Source of the DNA: an uncultured Proteiniphilum sp.
Lineage (GTDB): Bacteria > Bacteroidota > Bacteroidia > Bacteroidales > Dysgonomonadaceae
NCBI RefSeq assembly: GCF_937873925.1
Contig: NZ_CALNAT010000195.1
Span: 1 to 21,975 of the forward strand
DNA length: 21,975 nt
Direction of reading: 5' to 3'
Both the position numbers and the translations under genes were made by a program. The notes under the pieces are model-generated. The model had not been told where the DNA came from and did no database searches. It was given only the letters and a program-made list of their open reading frames with translations. This document shows positions 1 to 7,530 of the stretch, one piece after another (the first letter of the stretch is position 1; the number at the start of each line of letters is the position of its first letter).

Positions 1-297
1 GGGGGGGATATCAGTTTTACCTCGGCATTGACGTTCGACTTTGAAGTCTATTCTGCCGCCCAAAAGCGCTGGCTGGAAGTGAGTTCTGTATCCAATTTCG
101 AAAGTTATCAGGCTAACCGGCTGAAGTGCCGTTACCGGAACGCCGACCGCAAAACGGAACTTTGCCATACACTCAACGGCAGCGCACTTGCTTTGCCCCG
201 CATTATGGCAGCACTGCTGGAAAACAACCAGACGCCGGACGGCATACGGATTCCCGGGCCACTGATACCGTACTGTGGGTTTGATCTGATTGATTGA
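1..297 (+). CDS. serS: Seryl-tRNA synthetase, C-terminal part (cut by the window edge)
   Basis: This is the last 98 codons of a cytoplasmic class II aminoacyl-tRNA synthetase that charges tRNA-Ser with serine. Reading frame 1 is open from base 1 to the TGA at 295-297, so the gene begins outside the window; the TTG at 28 is an internal codon, not the start. Visible family features are the SSVSNFESYQANRL stretch of the catalytic core (it matches the SSCSNFxDFQARR motif of SerRS) and the class II motif 3 region HTLNGSALALPR, followed by ENNQTPDG and a short C-terminal tail ending in GFDLID. No frameshift is visible. The next gene is 210 bases downstream with its own promoter. Identification is confident from the motif 3 segment alone. 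Confidence 0.95.
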   Translation, partial: GGDISFTSALTFDFEVYSAAQKRWLEVSSVSNFESYQANRLKCRYRNADRKTELCHTLNGSALALPRIMAALLENNQTPDGIRIPGPLIPYCGFDLID

Positions 298-357
298 GAC
301 GAACAGGAAACAGATATGATCCCGCGATTCTGTTCTGTAAAATAAAATGCTATTTAT

Positions 358-388
358 TTTTTTATTTTAAAGGATTGTCATATCTTTG
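358..388 (+). promoter_or_regulatory. Probable promoter of rpmE2 (Bacteroidetes type)
   Basis: A perfect -7 element TATCTTTG lies at 381-388 (consensus TAnnTTTG). At the expected 19-base distance the -33 position reads TTTT instead of TTTG (358-361), inside a T-rich stretch. Transcription would start near 395, giving a leader of about 110 nt before rpmE2. Confidence 0.6.
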
Positions 389-440
389 CACACCGAAAAT
401 TGAGAATATTCAAACAGCAGGATCAATGAAGTTTGCATCG

Positions 441-473
441 GATCATCAGGGACAGGGTTACAGGTTGATGATC
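441..473 (+). promoter_or_regulatory. Hairpin in the rpmE2 5' leader
   Basis: GATCATCA (441-448) and TGATGATC (466-473) form a perfect 8-bp stem with a 17-base G-rich loop, within the transcribed leader and 34 bases before the rpmE2 start codon. GATCA at 421-425 could compete for the 3' arm (TGATC, 469-473), so two exclusive folds are possible. L31 genes of several phyla have leaders bound by L31 itself; whether this is one is an inference. There is no T-tract, so it is not a simple terminator. Confidence 0.4.
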
Positions 474-507
474 GCCGGCTTCACTGACCGGAAAAAATAA
501 AAATCGT

Positions 508-765
508 ATGAAGAAAGAGATTCATCCCAACAATTACCGTCCGGTAGTTTTCAAAGATATGTCGAATGAAGAGATTTTCATTTCGCGATCTACCATTAAT
601 GCCAAAGAGACTATCGAGATCGACGGTGTTACCTATCCGTTGGTAAAACTTGAGATCACCAGTTCTTCGCATCCGTTCTATACCGGAAAACAAAAACTGG
701 TAGACACGGCAGGACGGGTTGATAAGTTCATGAGCCGTTACGGAAACCGTAACAAGAAAAAATAA
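508..765 (+). CDS. rpmE2: 50S ribosomal protein L31, type B
   Basis: This small protein of the large ribosomal subunit sits at the central protuberance and helps bridge the two subunits. The 85-residue product starts MKKEIHPNNYRPVVF, the L31 signature, continues with a type B core (VTYPLVKLEITSSSHPFYTGKQK) and ends in a basic tail NRNKKK. It has no cysteine at all, so it is the zinc-free (C-minus) form; cysteine-containing and cysteine-free L31 are known to be swapped under zinc limitation in some bacteria, but I see no Zur-like operator here. It stands alone between its own promoter and a strong terminator, so it is probably a single-gene unit. The start is the first ATG after a purine-rich stretch. 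Length and sequence fit the family well. Confidence 0.96.
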   Translation: MKKEIHPNNYRPVVFKDMSNEEIFISRSTINAKETIEIDGVTYPLVKLEITSSSHPFYTGKQKLVDTAGRVDKFMSRYGNRNKKK

Positions 766-796
766 TCCGGATATCAACGAGGATTAAAAATGTAAT

Positions 797-837
797 AAAT
801 AGCGGCGGTCTGATACGGATCGCCGCTATTTGTTTTT
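797..837 (+). terminator. Rho-independent terminator after rpmE2
   Basis: AAATAGCGGCG (797-807) and CGCCGCTATTT (821-831) form a perfect 11-bp stem with a 13-base loop, followed by GTTTTT. It is 31 bases after the rpmE2 stop codon. Confidence 0.92.
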
Positions 838-867
838 AAGTATGCATGGATTTTACGCAAAATTATG

Positions 868-875
868 TACTTTTG
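868..875 (+). promoter_or_regulatory. Probable -7 promoter element for the DUF4105 gene
   Basis: TACTTTTG fits the TAnnTTTG -7 consensus perfectly. The -33 position 19 bases upstream (CATG, 845-848) is poor. Transcription would begin near 882, just before the structured leader. Confidence 0.5.
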
Positions 876-888
876 CCTCATCTGGTAA

Positions 889-990
889 GGTTTAATCCAG
901 TCAGTCGTTTGTGTACCGATTAACAGGATAGTTTCCGCCATAGCCGCAGCTCTGGGCGGGCGGGAAAATATCCTGACTTACAGATAAACC
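889..990 (+). ncRNA. Candidate structured leader RNA (rod-like) before the DUF4105 gene
   Basis: Nested inverted repeats close one on another: GGTTTA (889-894) with TAAACC (985-990); CAGGATA (924-930) with TATCCTG (969-975); TTTCCGCC (932-939) with GGCGGGAAA (959-967, one G bulged); and GCC (943-945) with GGC (955-957). An alternative pairing GTCAG (900-904) with CTGAC (973-977) overlaps the second stem. The result is a rod of about 100 nt that fills most of the leader between the predicted start site and the ATG at 1006. I do not find the conserved cores of TPP, FMN, cobalamin, SAM or SRP RNAs. It could be a cis-regulator or a separate small RNA; no terminator follows it. Confidence 0.45.
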
Positions 991-1005
991 CATAAAAAAA
1001 GGTCA

Positions 1006-2313
1006 ATGAAACGAATCTCAGTATCCTCTTCGCTAAAGGCAGACTTTTTGAATTATATCCGACAAAAGAAGGTTTTGACGCCTCTGCTGATTGCATTGTT
1101 TACTCTCTCCGCACCGGCTCAGGTGCAACTCAACGATAGTGCGAAAATAAGCCTGCTGACCGCATCACCCTGGTACGGGGCTGTGTATGCTTTTTTCGGA
1201 CATACTGCCATCCGTGTGCAGGATGATTCCACGGACGTGGATGTGGTTTTTAATTATGGCTATTTTGATTCGTCACAACCCCATTTCATTTATAATTTTG
1301 TGCGTGGAAAAACGGATTATATTCTGGGCGATCTTCCTTTCGAGGCGTTTCTCAGCGAATACGGATACCGGGGACAGCAGGTGGTAGAACAGGAACTGAA
1401 CCTCTCGCCGGTCGAAAAACAACAGTTATACGATGCGCTTTTCATCAACGCATTGCCGGAAAACCGGGGATACCGCTATAACTATTTCTATGATAACTGC
1501 TCCACCCGTCCCCGCGATATGGTAGAAAAGTATATAAGCGGCAGTATCCAATATCCGCCGACTATCCGGGATCAATCGTATCGCGACCTGGTGCACGAAT
1601 GCGTGGAGGGTTATCCCTGGATCCGGTTTGGTATTGACCTGCTGATAGGGAATGAAGCCGACAGCACCATCGAGGTAAGAGCAAAAATGTTTATTCCGGC
1701 CTATCTGATGGACTCTTTTGAGGGAGCGGTCATCCAAAGAAACGATACATTGAGCGAACCGTTGGTGAAAAACACGGAAATCCTGTTACCTGTTGATACA
1801 GATAAGAATAAAAAGAGCGAACAGCCTATATTTATAACTGTTTTGGCAGCATTCGTATTATTTCTTCTTACTATAATCGTCTCTTTGATCCAGGTCGTCA
1901 AACTGAATAAGACAAAACTTCCCAGGCTCTATGACACCGTTCTGTTCGCCATAGCCGGCCTGGCGGGAATAATCCTTCTGGTGTTGATGTACTTTTCGGA
2001 ACACCCTGCCACCAACCCTAACTGGAATTTTGTCTGGTTGAATCCGTTTGCGCTGATCGCTGCTTCTTTCTTCTGGATGAAATCAGCAAATAAAGCGGTT
2101 TATTTCTATCATTTTATTAACTTTGCACTCTTAACGCTTTTCCTTTTGTTATGGTGGTGGATACCCCAGCAATTGCCGGTGGCAACAATCCCATTTTCAA
2201 TGAGTTTGTGGCTCAGATCGGGGACAAACATTTATATGTTGAGAAAAAGGCGGTTAAAAAACAAGCAGTTCACTACAAGCAAGCACCTGAAAGCGGGGTG
2301 GGGTGGGCTGTAG
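1006..2313 (+). CDS. DUF4105 (Lnb N-terminal periplasmic domain) protein with membrane tail
   Basis: The 435-residue product has an N-terminal signal or anchor segment (about 22-39, LTPLLIALFTLSAPAQ). A DUF4105 domain follows (about 45-240), with the family's GHTAIRV motif (H66) and YNYFYDNCSTRPRD motif (C165). The C-terminal part carries three or four hydrophobic helices (about 274-299, 310-331, 345-356 and 365-386) and a basic tail. The DUF4105 domain should therefore lie in the periplasm on a polytopic membrane anchor. The paired His and Cys resemble a papain-like or NlpC-like catalytic pair, but no activity has been shown to my knowledge, so that is an inference. The next gene follows after 25 bases and is probably cotranscribed. 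The last codons (AGWGGL) are encoded by a G-rich run at 2294-2307 and may be a poorly conserved tail. Confidence 0.85.
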   Translation: MKRISVSSSLKADFLNYIRQKKVLTPLLIALFTLSAPAQVQLNDSAKISLLTASPWYGAVYAFFGHTAIRVQDDSTDVDVVFNYGYFDSSQPHFIYNFVRGKTDYILGDLPFEAFLSEYGYRGQQVVEQELNLSPVEKQQLYDALFINALPENRGYRYNYFYDNCSTRPRDMVEKYISGSIQYPPTIRDQSYRDLVHECVEGYPWIRFGIDLLIGNEADSTIEVRAKMFIPAYLMDSFEGAVIQRNDTLSEPLVKNTEILLPVDTDKNKKSEQPIFITVLAAFVLFLLTIIVSLIQVVKLNKTKLPRLYDTVLFAIAGLAGIILLVLMYFSEHPATNPNWNFVWLNPFALIAASFFWMKSANKAVYFYHFINFALLTLFLLLWWWIPQQLPVATIPFSMSLWLRSGTNIYMLRKRRLKNKQFTTSKHLKAGWGGL

Positions 2314-2338
2314 ATCGGTAAATGACAGAAACATACGC

Positions 2339-3922
2339 ATGGTTAGAATATTATCTTCACTGGTTGCTTTTTTTTCAATCACTACGCTCATTGCACAGAC
2401 TCCTTCGGGAGAAATACCGAAATTAGTTGTGGGCATCACCATTGATCAGCTCAGGGGCGATTATCTTGAGATGTTCAGGCATAAATTCGGGAACAGGGGA
2501 TTTAACAGGTTGTTGAACAACGGACTTGTATACAGTAATATATATTACGATTTTCCCAATCTTAATAAAGCATCCGCCATCACCACCCTCTTTACCGGTG
2601 CCAACCCTTCCTTTCACGGAATTATGGACGAGCACAGGTATATTGCGGAGTCGAACCGTGAAATATCTTCCTTCTTCGACGACAACTATCTGGGAAATTT
2701 CACGACCGAAAAACTTTCACCCCTTCCCATTAAAGTATCCACTATCGCCGACGAACTGAAAGTGGCTTCCGGAGGGCAGTCGGATATCTTTGCCTTCGCT
2801 CCCGATGCGTCTCAGGCGCTCGCCTCAGGGGGACATGCTGCCAGTGGGGCTTTCTGGATCGAGGATCTCAGCGGGAAATGGGCGACCACTACCTTTTACA
2901 AAACAAAGCAGCCAGTAGTAGACCAGCATAACCGCAGCACCCAGTCGCTCAGCAATACCATCGGCAGTATCACCTGGCGTCCGGCAATTGATATCACCCG
3001 GTACGATGCTTTCCCGTATACCCAAAACAAATACAAATTTCAACACTACTTCGGACTGGAAAAGAAAGACAATATCCGTCTGTTCAAGCAATCGCCCTAT
3101 GTAAATAAGGAGGTGAACGATATGGCCGTCAGGCTGCTTGAGTCGGGATCGCTGGGTAAACGGATGAATCCCGACTTTCTGGCGCTTACCTTTTATGCCG
3201 GCACTTACGAAAAAGCGCTCGACAAAAATTATTCCGTAGAGATCCAGGATACCTATTATCGCCTCGATCAGGAACTGGAGAGACTCCTCGATGCCATCGA
3301 CTCCTCCGTGGGGCTCAGAAACACGCTGATCTTCGTGGTCTCTACCGGATACTTCGACGAACAGGAGATCTTTCCCGAAGGCATGGTCACTTCAGGCGGC
3401 GATTTTTATCCTGAGAGAAGCCAGGCCCTGCTCAATATGTACCTGATGGCGCTCTACGGCAGAGAACAGTGGATCAAAAAATATTACGACAAGCAATTCT
3501 TTTTCGACAGAAAATTGCTGGAGGATAAGAAGATCGATTTAAGGGAATTCCAGCAGAAAGCCGCTGAATTCCTGGTTCAATCGGCCGGTATCCAGGATGT
3601 GATCACTTCGTATCAGATGCTACACGGTGCCTATAACCAGAATGTCCAATACTATAGGAATGGATATTATAAAGGCATTTCGGGTGATCTGTTCCTGGAA
3701 TTGCAACCCGGATGGCGGGTGGTAGACCCTCAGTCCAATCAAAACGAACGGGTACGGAATAATGCTGTCGTAGCCCCGGTGATCTTCTTCGGAAGCGATA
3801 TCGAACCACAGAGAATAGAGAGAACCGTGAAAGCTACGGAAATTGCCCCCAGCGTGTCATACCGGTTGCGTATCCGTGCCCCCAATGCCGCTGAAGGGAA
3901 AATTTTAGTGGAACTTTTCTAA
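2339..3922 (+). CDS. Exported PafA-like alkaline phosphatase family protein, probably catalytically inactive
   Basis: The 527-residue product has a signal peptide (MVRILSSLVAFFSITTLIAQ) and an alkaline phosphatase superfamily fold closest to PafA-type phosphatases: ITIDQLRGDY (D36), FTGANPSFHGI (86-95), SGAFWIEDLSGKW and IEIQDTYYRLD-like segments all align. In PafA the nucleophile is a threonine before APGH; here the matching stretch is NKASAITT with lysine (K77) in that place. The second metal-binding motif (DYIGH in PafA) is AGTYEKA (about 287-293), the DH pair becomes STGYF (about 335-339), and the late histidine is replaced (AVVAPVIFFG, about 476-485). Only the first Asp ligand remains. 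A GTG at 2303 is in frame, but the ATG at 2339 gives a clean signal peptide and no overlap with the previous gene. The frame is intact, so this is a conserved-looking non-enzyme rather than a decayed gene. I infer a binding or scaffold role in the periplasm. Confidence 0.85.
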   Translation: MVRILSSLVAFFSITTLIAQTPSGEIPKLVVGITIDQLRGDYLEMFRHKFGNRGFNRLLNNGLVYSNIYYDFPNLNKASAITTLFTGANPSFHGIMDEHRYIAESNREISSFFDDNYLGNFTTEKLSPLPIKVSTIADELKVASGGQSDIFAFAPDASQALASGGHAASGAFWIEDLSGKWATTTFYKTKQPVVDQHNRSTQSLSNTIGSITWRPAIDITRYDAFPYTQNKYKFQHYFGLEKKDNIRLFKQSPYVNKEVNDMAVRLLESGSLGKRMNPDFLALTFYAGTYEKALDKNYSVEIQDTYYRLDQELERLLDAIDSSVGLRNTLIFVVSTGYFDEQEIFPEGMVTSGGDFYPERSQALLNMYLMALYGREQWIKKYYDKQFFFDRKLLEDKKIDLREFQQKAAEFLVQSAGIQDVITSYQMLHGAYNQNVQYYRNGYYKGISGDLFLELQPGWRVVDPQSNQNERVRNNAVVAPVIFFGSDIEPQRIERTVKATEIAPSVSYRLRIRAPNAAEGKILVELF

Positions 3923-3976
3923 AATCCCTTGAATCAACATACTAATAACAACTAATAAAGAATATATACAAAATAA

Positions 3977-4010
3977 GAGGTGGTAAGGTAGAAAAATGGT
4001 AGAGGTGAAA
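3977..4010 (+). repeat. Purine-rich dispersed repeat, copy 1
   Basis: The stretch contains GTGGTAAGGT and GGTAGAGGTG. The same two words, in the opposite order and with one base different, recur at 14924-14954 before the HD gene. Both copies are intergenic. I see no -7 element in this gap, so secA may be read from further upstream or from an unrecognised promoter. Confidence 0.45.
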
Positions 4011-4059
4011 AGCTAAACCAAATCCGCGACCTGAACCTCACAATACAATAAAAGGTACT

Positions 4060-7000
4060 ATGGGATGGAATGATTTTATATCAAAGATAATCGGCAACAA
4101 GGCACAACGCGACCTGAACGAAATTAATCCGGTCGTGAAAAAGGTGAGGGAGGCCTACGCCGAAATAGAGAAACTCTCTAATGATGAATTGCGCAACAGG
4201 ACGAAAGAACTCGAAAAACGCATTCAGGAATATGTGGCGGAAGAGAAAGCGCAGATAGCGCAACTCAAAGCGGGTATCGATGCAATTGAACTGGATAAGC
4301 GTGAAGCGGTCTGGAACCAGGTAGATAAACTGGAGAAAGATGTGACCGATAAATATGAAAAGGCGTTGGAAGAGGTCTTGCCCGAGGCATTCTCCCTTAT
4401 GAAAGATACGGCCCGCCGTTTCACACAGAATCAGGAAATTGTGGTTACCGCCACGGATTTCGACCGGGATCTGGCTGCAAACCATGATTTTGTCCACATT
4501 GAAGGTGACAAGGCTGTTTACCGGAATCACTGGATGGCCGGTGGAAATGAGATCACCTGGGACATGATCCATTACGATGTGCAGCTTTTCGGCGGCGTGG
4601 TGCTACACCGGGGAAAAATTGCCGAGATGGCTACGGGAGAAGGTAAAACGCTTGTAGCTACACTTCCTGTTTTCCTGAACGCACTCACGCATGAAGGCGT
4701 ACATGTGGTGACCGTGAACGATTATCTGGCAAAACGCGACTCGGAATGGATGGGTCCGATGTATATGTTCCACGGATTGTCGGTCGATTGTATCGATAAG
4801 CATGAACCCAACTCCGATGCCCGCCGCAAGGCTTATGAATCGGACATCACCTTCGGTACCAACAATGAGTTCGGTTTCGATTATCTGCGTGATAATATGG
4901 CGGTCTCACCGAAAGACCTGGTACAGCGCAGGCACAATTACGCCATTGTGGATGAGGTGGACTCGGTATTGATCGATGACGCCCGTACCCCGCTGATTAT
5001 CTCAGGGCCGGTCCCGAAAGGTGACGACCAGTTATATGATCAGTTCCGCCCACGGGTAGAAATGATCGTGAAAGTACAGCGCGAACTGACCACCCATCTG
5101 CTGGCCGAAGCAAAAACAAAAATGGCTTCTTCCGATCCTAAAGAACAGGAGGAGGGTTCATTACTGCTTTTCCGCTCCTATAAAGGCATGCCGAAATACA
5201 AACCGCTTATCAAATTTCTCAGCGAGCAGGGTATAAAGGCAGCTATGCTTAAAACCGAAGCCTTCTATATGCAGGAGCAGATGCGTAACATGCATATTGT
5301 GACCGATCCGCTCTACTTCGTGATCGATGAGAAAATGAACAGCATCGAGTTGACGGATAAGGGAATCGACCTTCTGACCGGGAAGTCGGACGATCCGCTT
5401 TTCTTTATCCTGCCCGATATTGCATCCGAACTGTCGGAACTGGAACACTCTTCGCTTTCCGATGAAGAAAAAGCGGTTAAAAAAGATGAGTTGTTACAGA
5501 ATTACGCGGTTAAATCGGAACGTGTGCATACCGTCAACCAGTTGCTGAAAGCATATACTCTGTTTGAAAAGGATGATGAATACGTAGTAATCGACAACAA
5601 AGTGAAGATTGTGGATGAACAGACCGGTCGTGTGATGGAAGGGCGCCGCTACTCCGACGGTCTGCATCAGGCAATCGAAGCGAAGGAACGGGTAAAAGTG
5701 GAGGCAGCCACCCAAACGTTCGCCACCATCACATTACAGAACTTTTTCAGGATGTACAGCAAGCTGGCCGGTATGACCGGTACGGCCGAGACCGAAGCGG
5801 GAGAATTCTGGGATATATACAAGCTGGATGTGGTGGTGATCCCCACCAACAGGCCTATCATTCGCGACGATCAGAACGACCGCATTTACAAGACCAAACG
5901 GGAGAAATATACGGCAGTGATCGAAGAGACGGAGAGCCTTATCTCCAAAGGTCGTCCCGTTCTTGTGGGAACCACTTCGGTAGAAATTTCCGAACTGTTG
6001 AGTCGTATGCTCACTCTGCGCAAGATAAAACACAATGTGCTGAATGCCAAATTACACCAGCGTGAAGCCGAGATCGTGGCCAACGCGGGGCAGCGGGGAA
6101 TGGTGACTATTGCCACCAATATGGCCGGCCGCGGTACCGACATCAAACTTGCTCCGGAAGTGAGGGGAGCCGGCGGTCTCGCCATCATCGGTACGGAAAG
6201 GCATGAATCGCGCCGCGTAGACCGGCAGTTGAGAGGACGTGCCGGACGCCAGGGAGACCCGGGATCGAGCGTTTTCTTCGTTTCGCTGGAAGACGACCTG
6301 ATGCGCCTCTTTGCCACTGAAAGAATTGCCGGCCTGATGGACCGGATGGGGTTCAAAGAAGGAGATGTGCTGGAACACAATATGTTGAGTAAATCGGTTG
6401 AACGCGCTCAAAAGAAGGTGGAAGAGAATAACTTCGGCATCCGCAAGCGCCTGCTGGAGTATGATGATGTGATGAATTCACAGCGTGAGGTGATCTATAA
6501 ACGACGGCGTCACGCCCTGATGGGAGAACGCATCGATAACGACGTAGCCAACATGATCTCGGAGACTGCCAAAAATCTGGTGGAGATGAATGAGGAGAAT
6601 TATGAGGGCATGAAACTCGATCTGCTTCGTGTTATGGCGCTCGATATCCCCTTCAAAGAAGAGGATATGAAGAAGATGAAACAAGACGAGCAGGTGGAGG
6701 CGGTAACCGCCCAGGCGTTTGAAACCTTCAAACGCAAGTCCGAAAGGCTTGCCGAGATTGCCCAGCCGGTTATCAAACAGGTCTATGAAAACCAGGGAGC
6801 CATGTATGAGAATATCCTGATCCCCATCACCGACGGCAAGAGGGTGTATAATATCGCATGCAACCTGAAAGAGGCCTATGAGACTGGTTCGAGGGCGCTG
6901 GTGAAAGCATTTGAGAAATCCATCCTCCTGCATACGATCGACGAAGACTGGAAAGAGCATCTTCGTGAAATGGATGAACTGCGCCATTCCGTACAGAACG

Positions 7001-7362
7001 CGAGTTACGAGCAGAAAGACCCGCTGTTGATCTATAAACTGGAGTCATTCAATCTTTTCAGGGTAATGGTCAACGATATCAACTCGAAAGCGGTATCTAT
7101 TCTGATGAGAGGCCAGATACCGGTACAGGACCCGGGAAGCGTACGGCGAGCCGCCCCTGAGCAGAAAACCGATTACAGTAAGTACCGCACCCAGAAAGAG
7201 GAATCGGACAGTATGCCGGCAGCGGGTAACGGGAACGGCAGGGAATCGCAACAGAGGCAGCCTCAGAAACTGGAGCCGATCCGGGTGGAGAAAAAGGTGG
7301 GAAGGAACGATCCCTGCCCCTGCGGAAGCGGCAAGAAATATAAAAACTGTCACGGCGCATAA
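4060..7362 (+). CDS. secA: Preprotein translocase ATPase SecA
   Basis: SecA is the motor that pushes unfolded preproteins through SecYEG, using ATP, at the inner face of the membrane. The 1100-residue protein has Walker A MATGEGKT (190-197), the DEAD-type Walker B VDEVD (297-301), the ARTPLIISGP segment, the second nucleotide-binding domain with TNMAGRGTDI and QLRGRAGRQGDPG, the helical scaffold and wing, and a C-terminal zinc motif (C1086, C1088, C1097, H1098) of the SEC-C type for SecB or ribosome contact. It is about 200 residues longer than the E. coli protein. The extra sequence is an N-terminal helical insert (about 60-105) and a long insert after the DEAD motif (about 340-480), both usual for Bacteroidetes. 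It starts at ATG 4060 (MGWNDFISKII) after a 137-base gap and ends before a terminator, so it is probably transcribed alone or with the two upstream envelope genes. Confidence 0.98.
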   Translation: MGWNDFISKIIGNKAQRDLNEINPVVKKVREAYAEIEKLSNDELRNRTKELEKRIQEYVAEEKAQIAQLKAGIDAIELDKREAVWNQVDKLEKDVTDKYEKALEEVLPEAFSLMKDTARRFTQNQEIVVTATDFDRDLAANHDFVHIEGDKAVYRNHWMAGGNEITWDMIHYDVQLFGGVVLHRGKIAEMATGEGKTLVATLPVFLNALTHEGVHVVTVNDYLAKRDSEWMGPMYMFHGLSVDCIDKHEPNSDARRKAYESDITFGTNNEFGFDYLRDNMAVSPKDLVQRRHNYAIVDEVDSVLIDDARTPLIISGPVPKGDDQLYDQFRPRVEMIVKVQRELTTHLLAEAKTKMASSDPKEQEEGSLLLFRSYKGMPKYKPLIKFLSEQGIKAAMLKTEAFYMQEQMRNMHIVTDPLYFVIDEKMNSIELTDKGIDLLTGKSDDPLFFILPDIASELSELEHSSLSDEEKAVKKDELLQNYAVKSERVHTVNQLLKAYTLFEKDDEYVVIDNKVKIVDEQTGRVMEGRRYSDGLHQAIEAKERVKVEAATQTFATITLQNFFRMYSKLAGMTGTAETEAGEFWDIYKLDVVVIPTNRPIIRDDQNDRIYKTKREKYTAVIEETESLISKGRPVLVGTTSVEISELLSRMLTLRKIKHNVLNAKLHQREAEIVANAGQRGMVTIATNMAGRGTDIKLAPEVRGAGGLAIIGTERHESRRVDRQLRGRAGRQGDPGSSVFFVSLEDDLMRLFATERIAGLMDRMGFKEGDVLEHNMLSKSVERAQKKVEENNFGIRKRLLEYDDVMNSQREVIYKRRRHALMGERIDNDVANMISETAKNLVEMNEENYEGMKLDLLRVMALDIPFKEEDMKKMKQDEQVEAVTAQAFETFKRKSERLAEIAQPVIKQVYENQGAMYENILIPITDGKRVYNIACNLKEAYETGSRALVKAFEKSILLHTIDEDWKEHLREMDELRHSVQNASYEQKDPLLIYKLESFNLFRVMVNDINSKAVSILMRGQIPVQDPGSVRRAAPEQKTDYSKYRTQKEESDSMPAAGNGNGRESQQRQPQKLEPIRVEKKVGRNDPCPCGSGKKYKNCHGA

Positions 7363-7378
7363 GAGTTGTAAAAAAATT

Positions 7379-7410
7379 AAACAGGGTGTAATAAACTCCC
7401 TGTTTTTTTT
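7379..7410 (+). terminator. Rho-independent terminator after secA
   Basis: AAACAGGG (7379-7386) pairs with CCCTGTTT (7398-7405) across an 11-base loop, and the run of T continues to 7410. It starts 17 bases after the secA stop codon. Confidence 0.85.
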
Positions 7411-7439
7411 GTTAAATCCGGAAAAAAGCAGTATCTTGG
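7408..7439 (+). promoter_or_regulatory. Probable gyrA promoter, overlapping the secA terminator tail
   Basis: TTTG (7408-7411) is followed after 20 bases by TATCTTGG (7432-7439), one mismatch from TAnnTTTG. The -33 element is made by the last T residues of the secA terminator. The predicted leader is about 85 nt and AT-rich. Confidence 0.5.
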
Positions 7440-7530
7440 TCTGTTCAAAATTCAGAAATTTTAAAATACTTACTAATCTGTTAATAAACTACATAGAGAT
7501 ATTAGTTAAAGAGAAAAATCACTTTAGAAT

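Noticed and set aside
294..500. Small + strand open frame between serS and rpmE2
   Set aside because: It overlaps the predicted rpmE2 promoter and leader, and its product has no recognisable domain.
889..990. Known riboswitch or SRP RNA in the DUF4105 leader
   Set aside because: The conserved cores of TPP, FMN, cobalamin, SAM-I and SRP domain IV are not found by eye; kept only as an unnamed structured RNA.
2294..2307. G-quadruplex in the G-rich end of the DUF4105 gene
   Set aside because: Only three G-runs (4, 4 and 3) are present, so a standard intramolecular quadruplex needs a further run that is not there.
2303..2338. GTG start for the PafA-like gene
   Set aside because: It overlaps the DUF4105 gene and adds 12 residues before a clean signal peptide; the ATG at 2339 is better.
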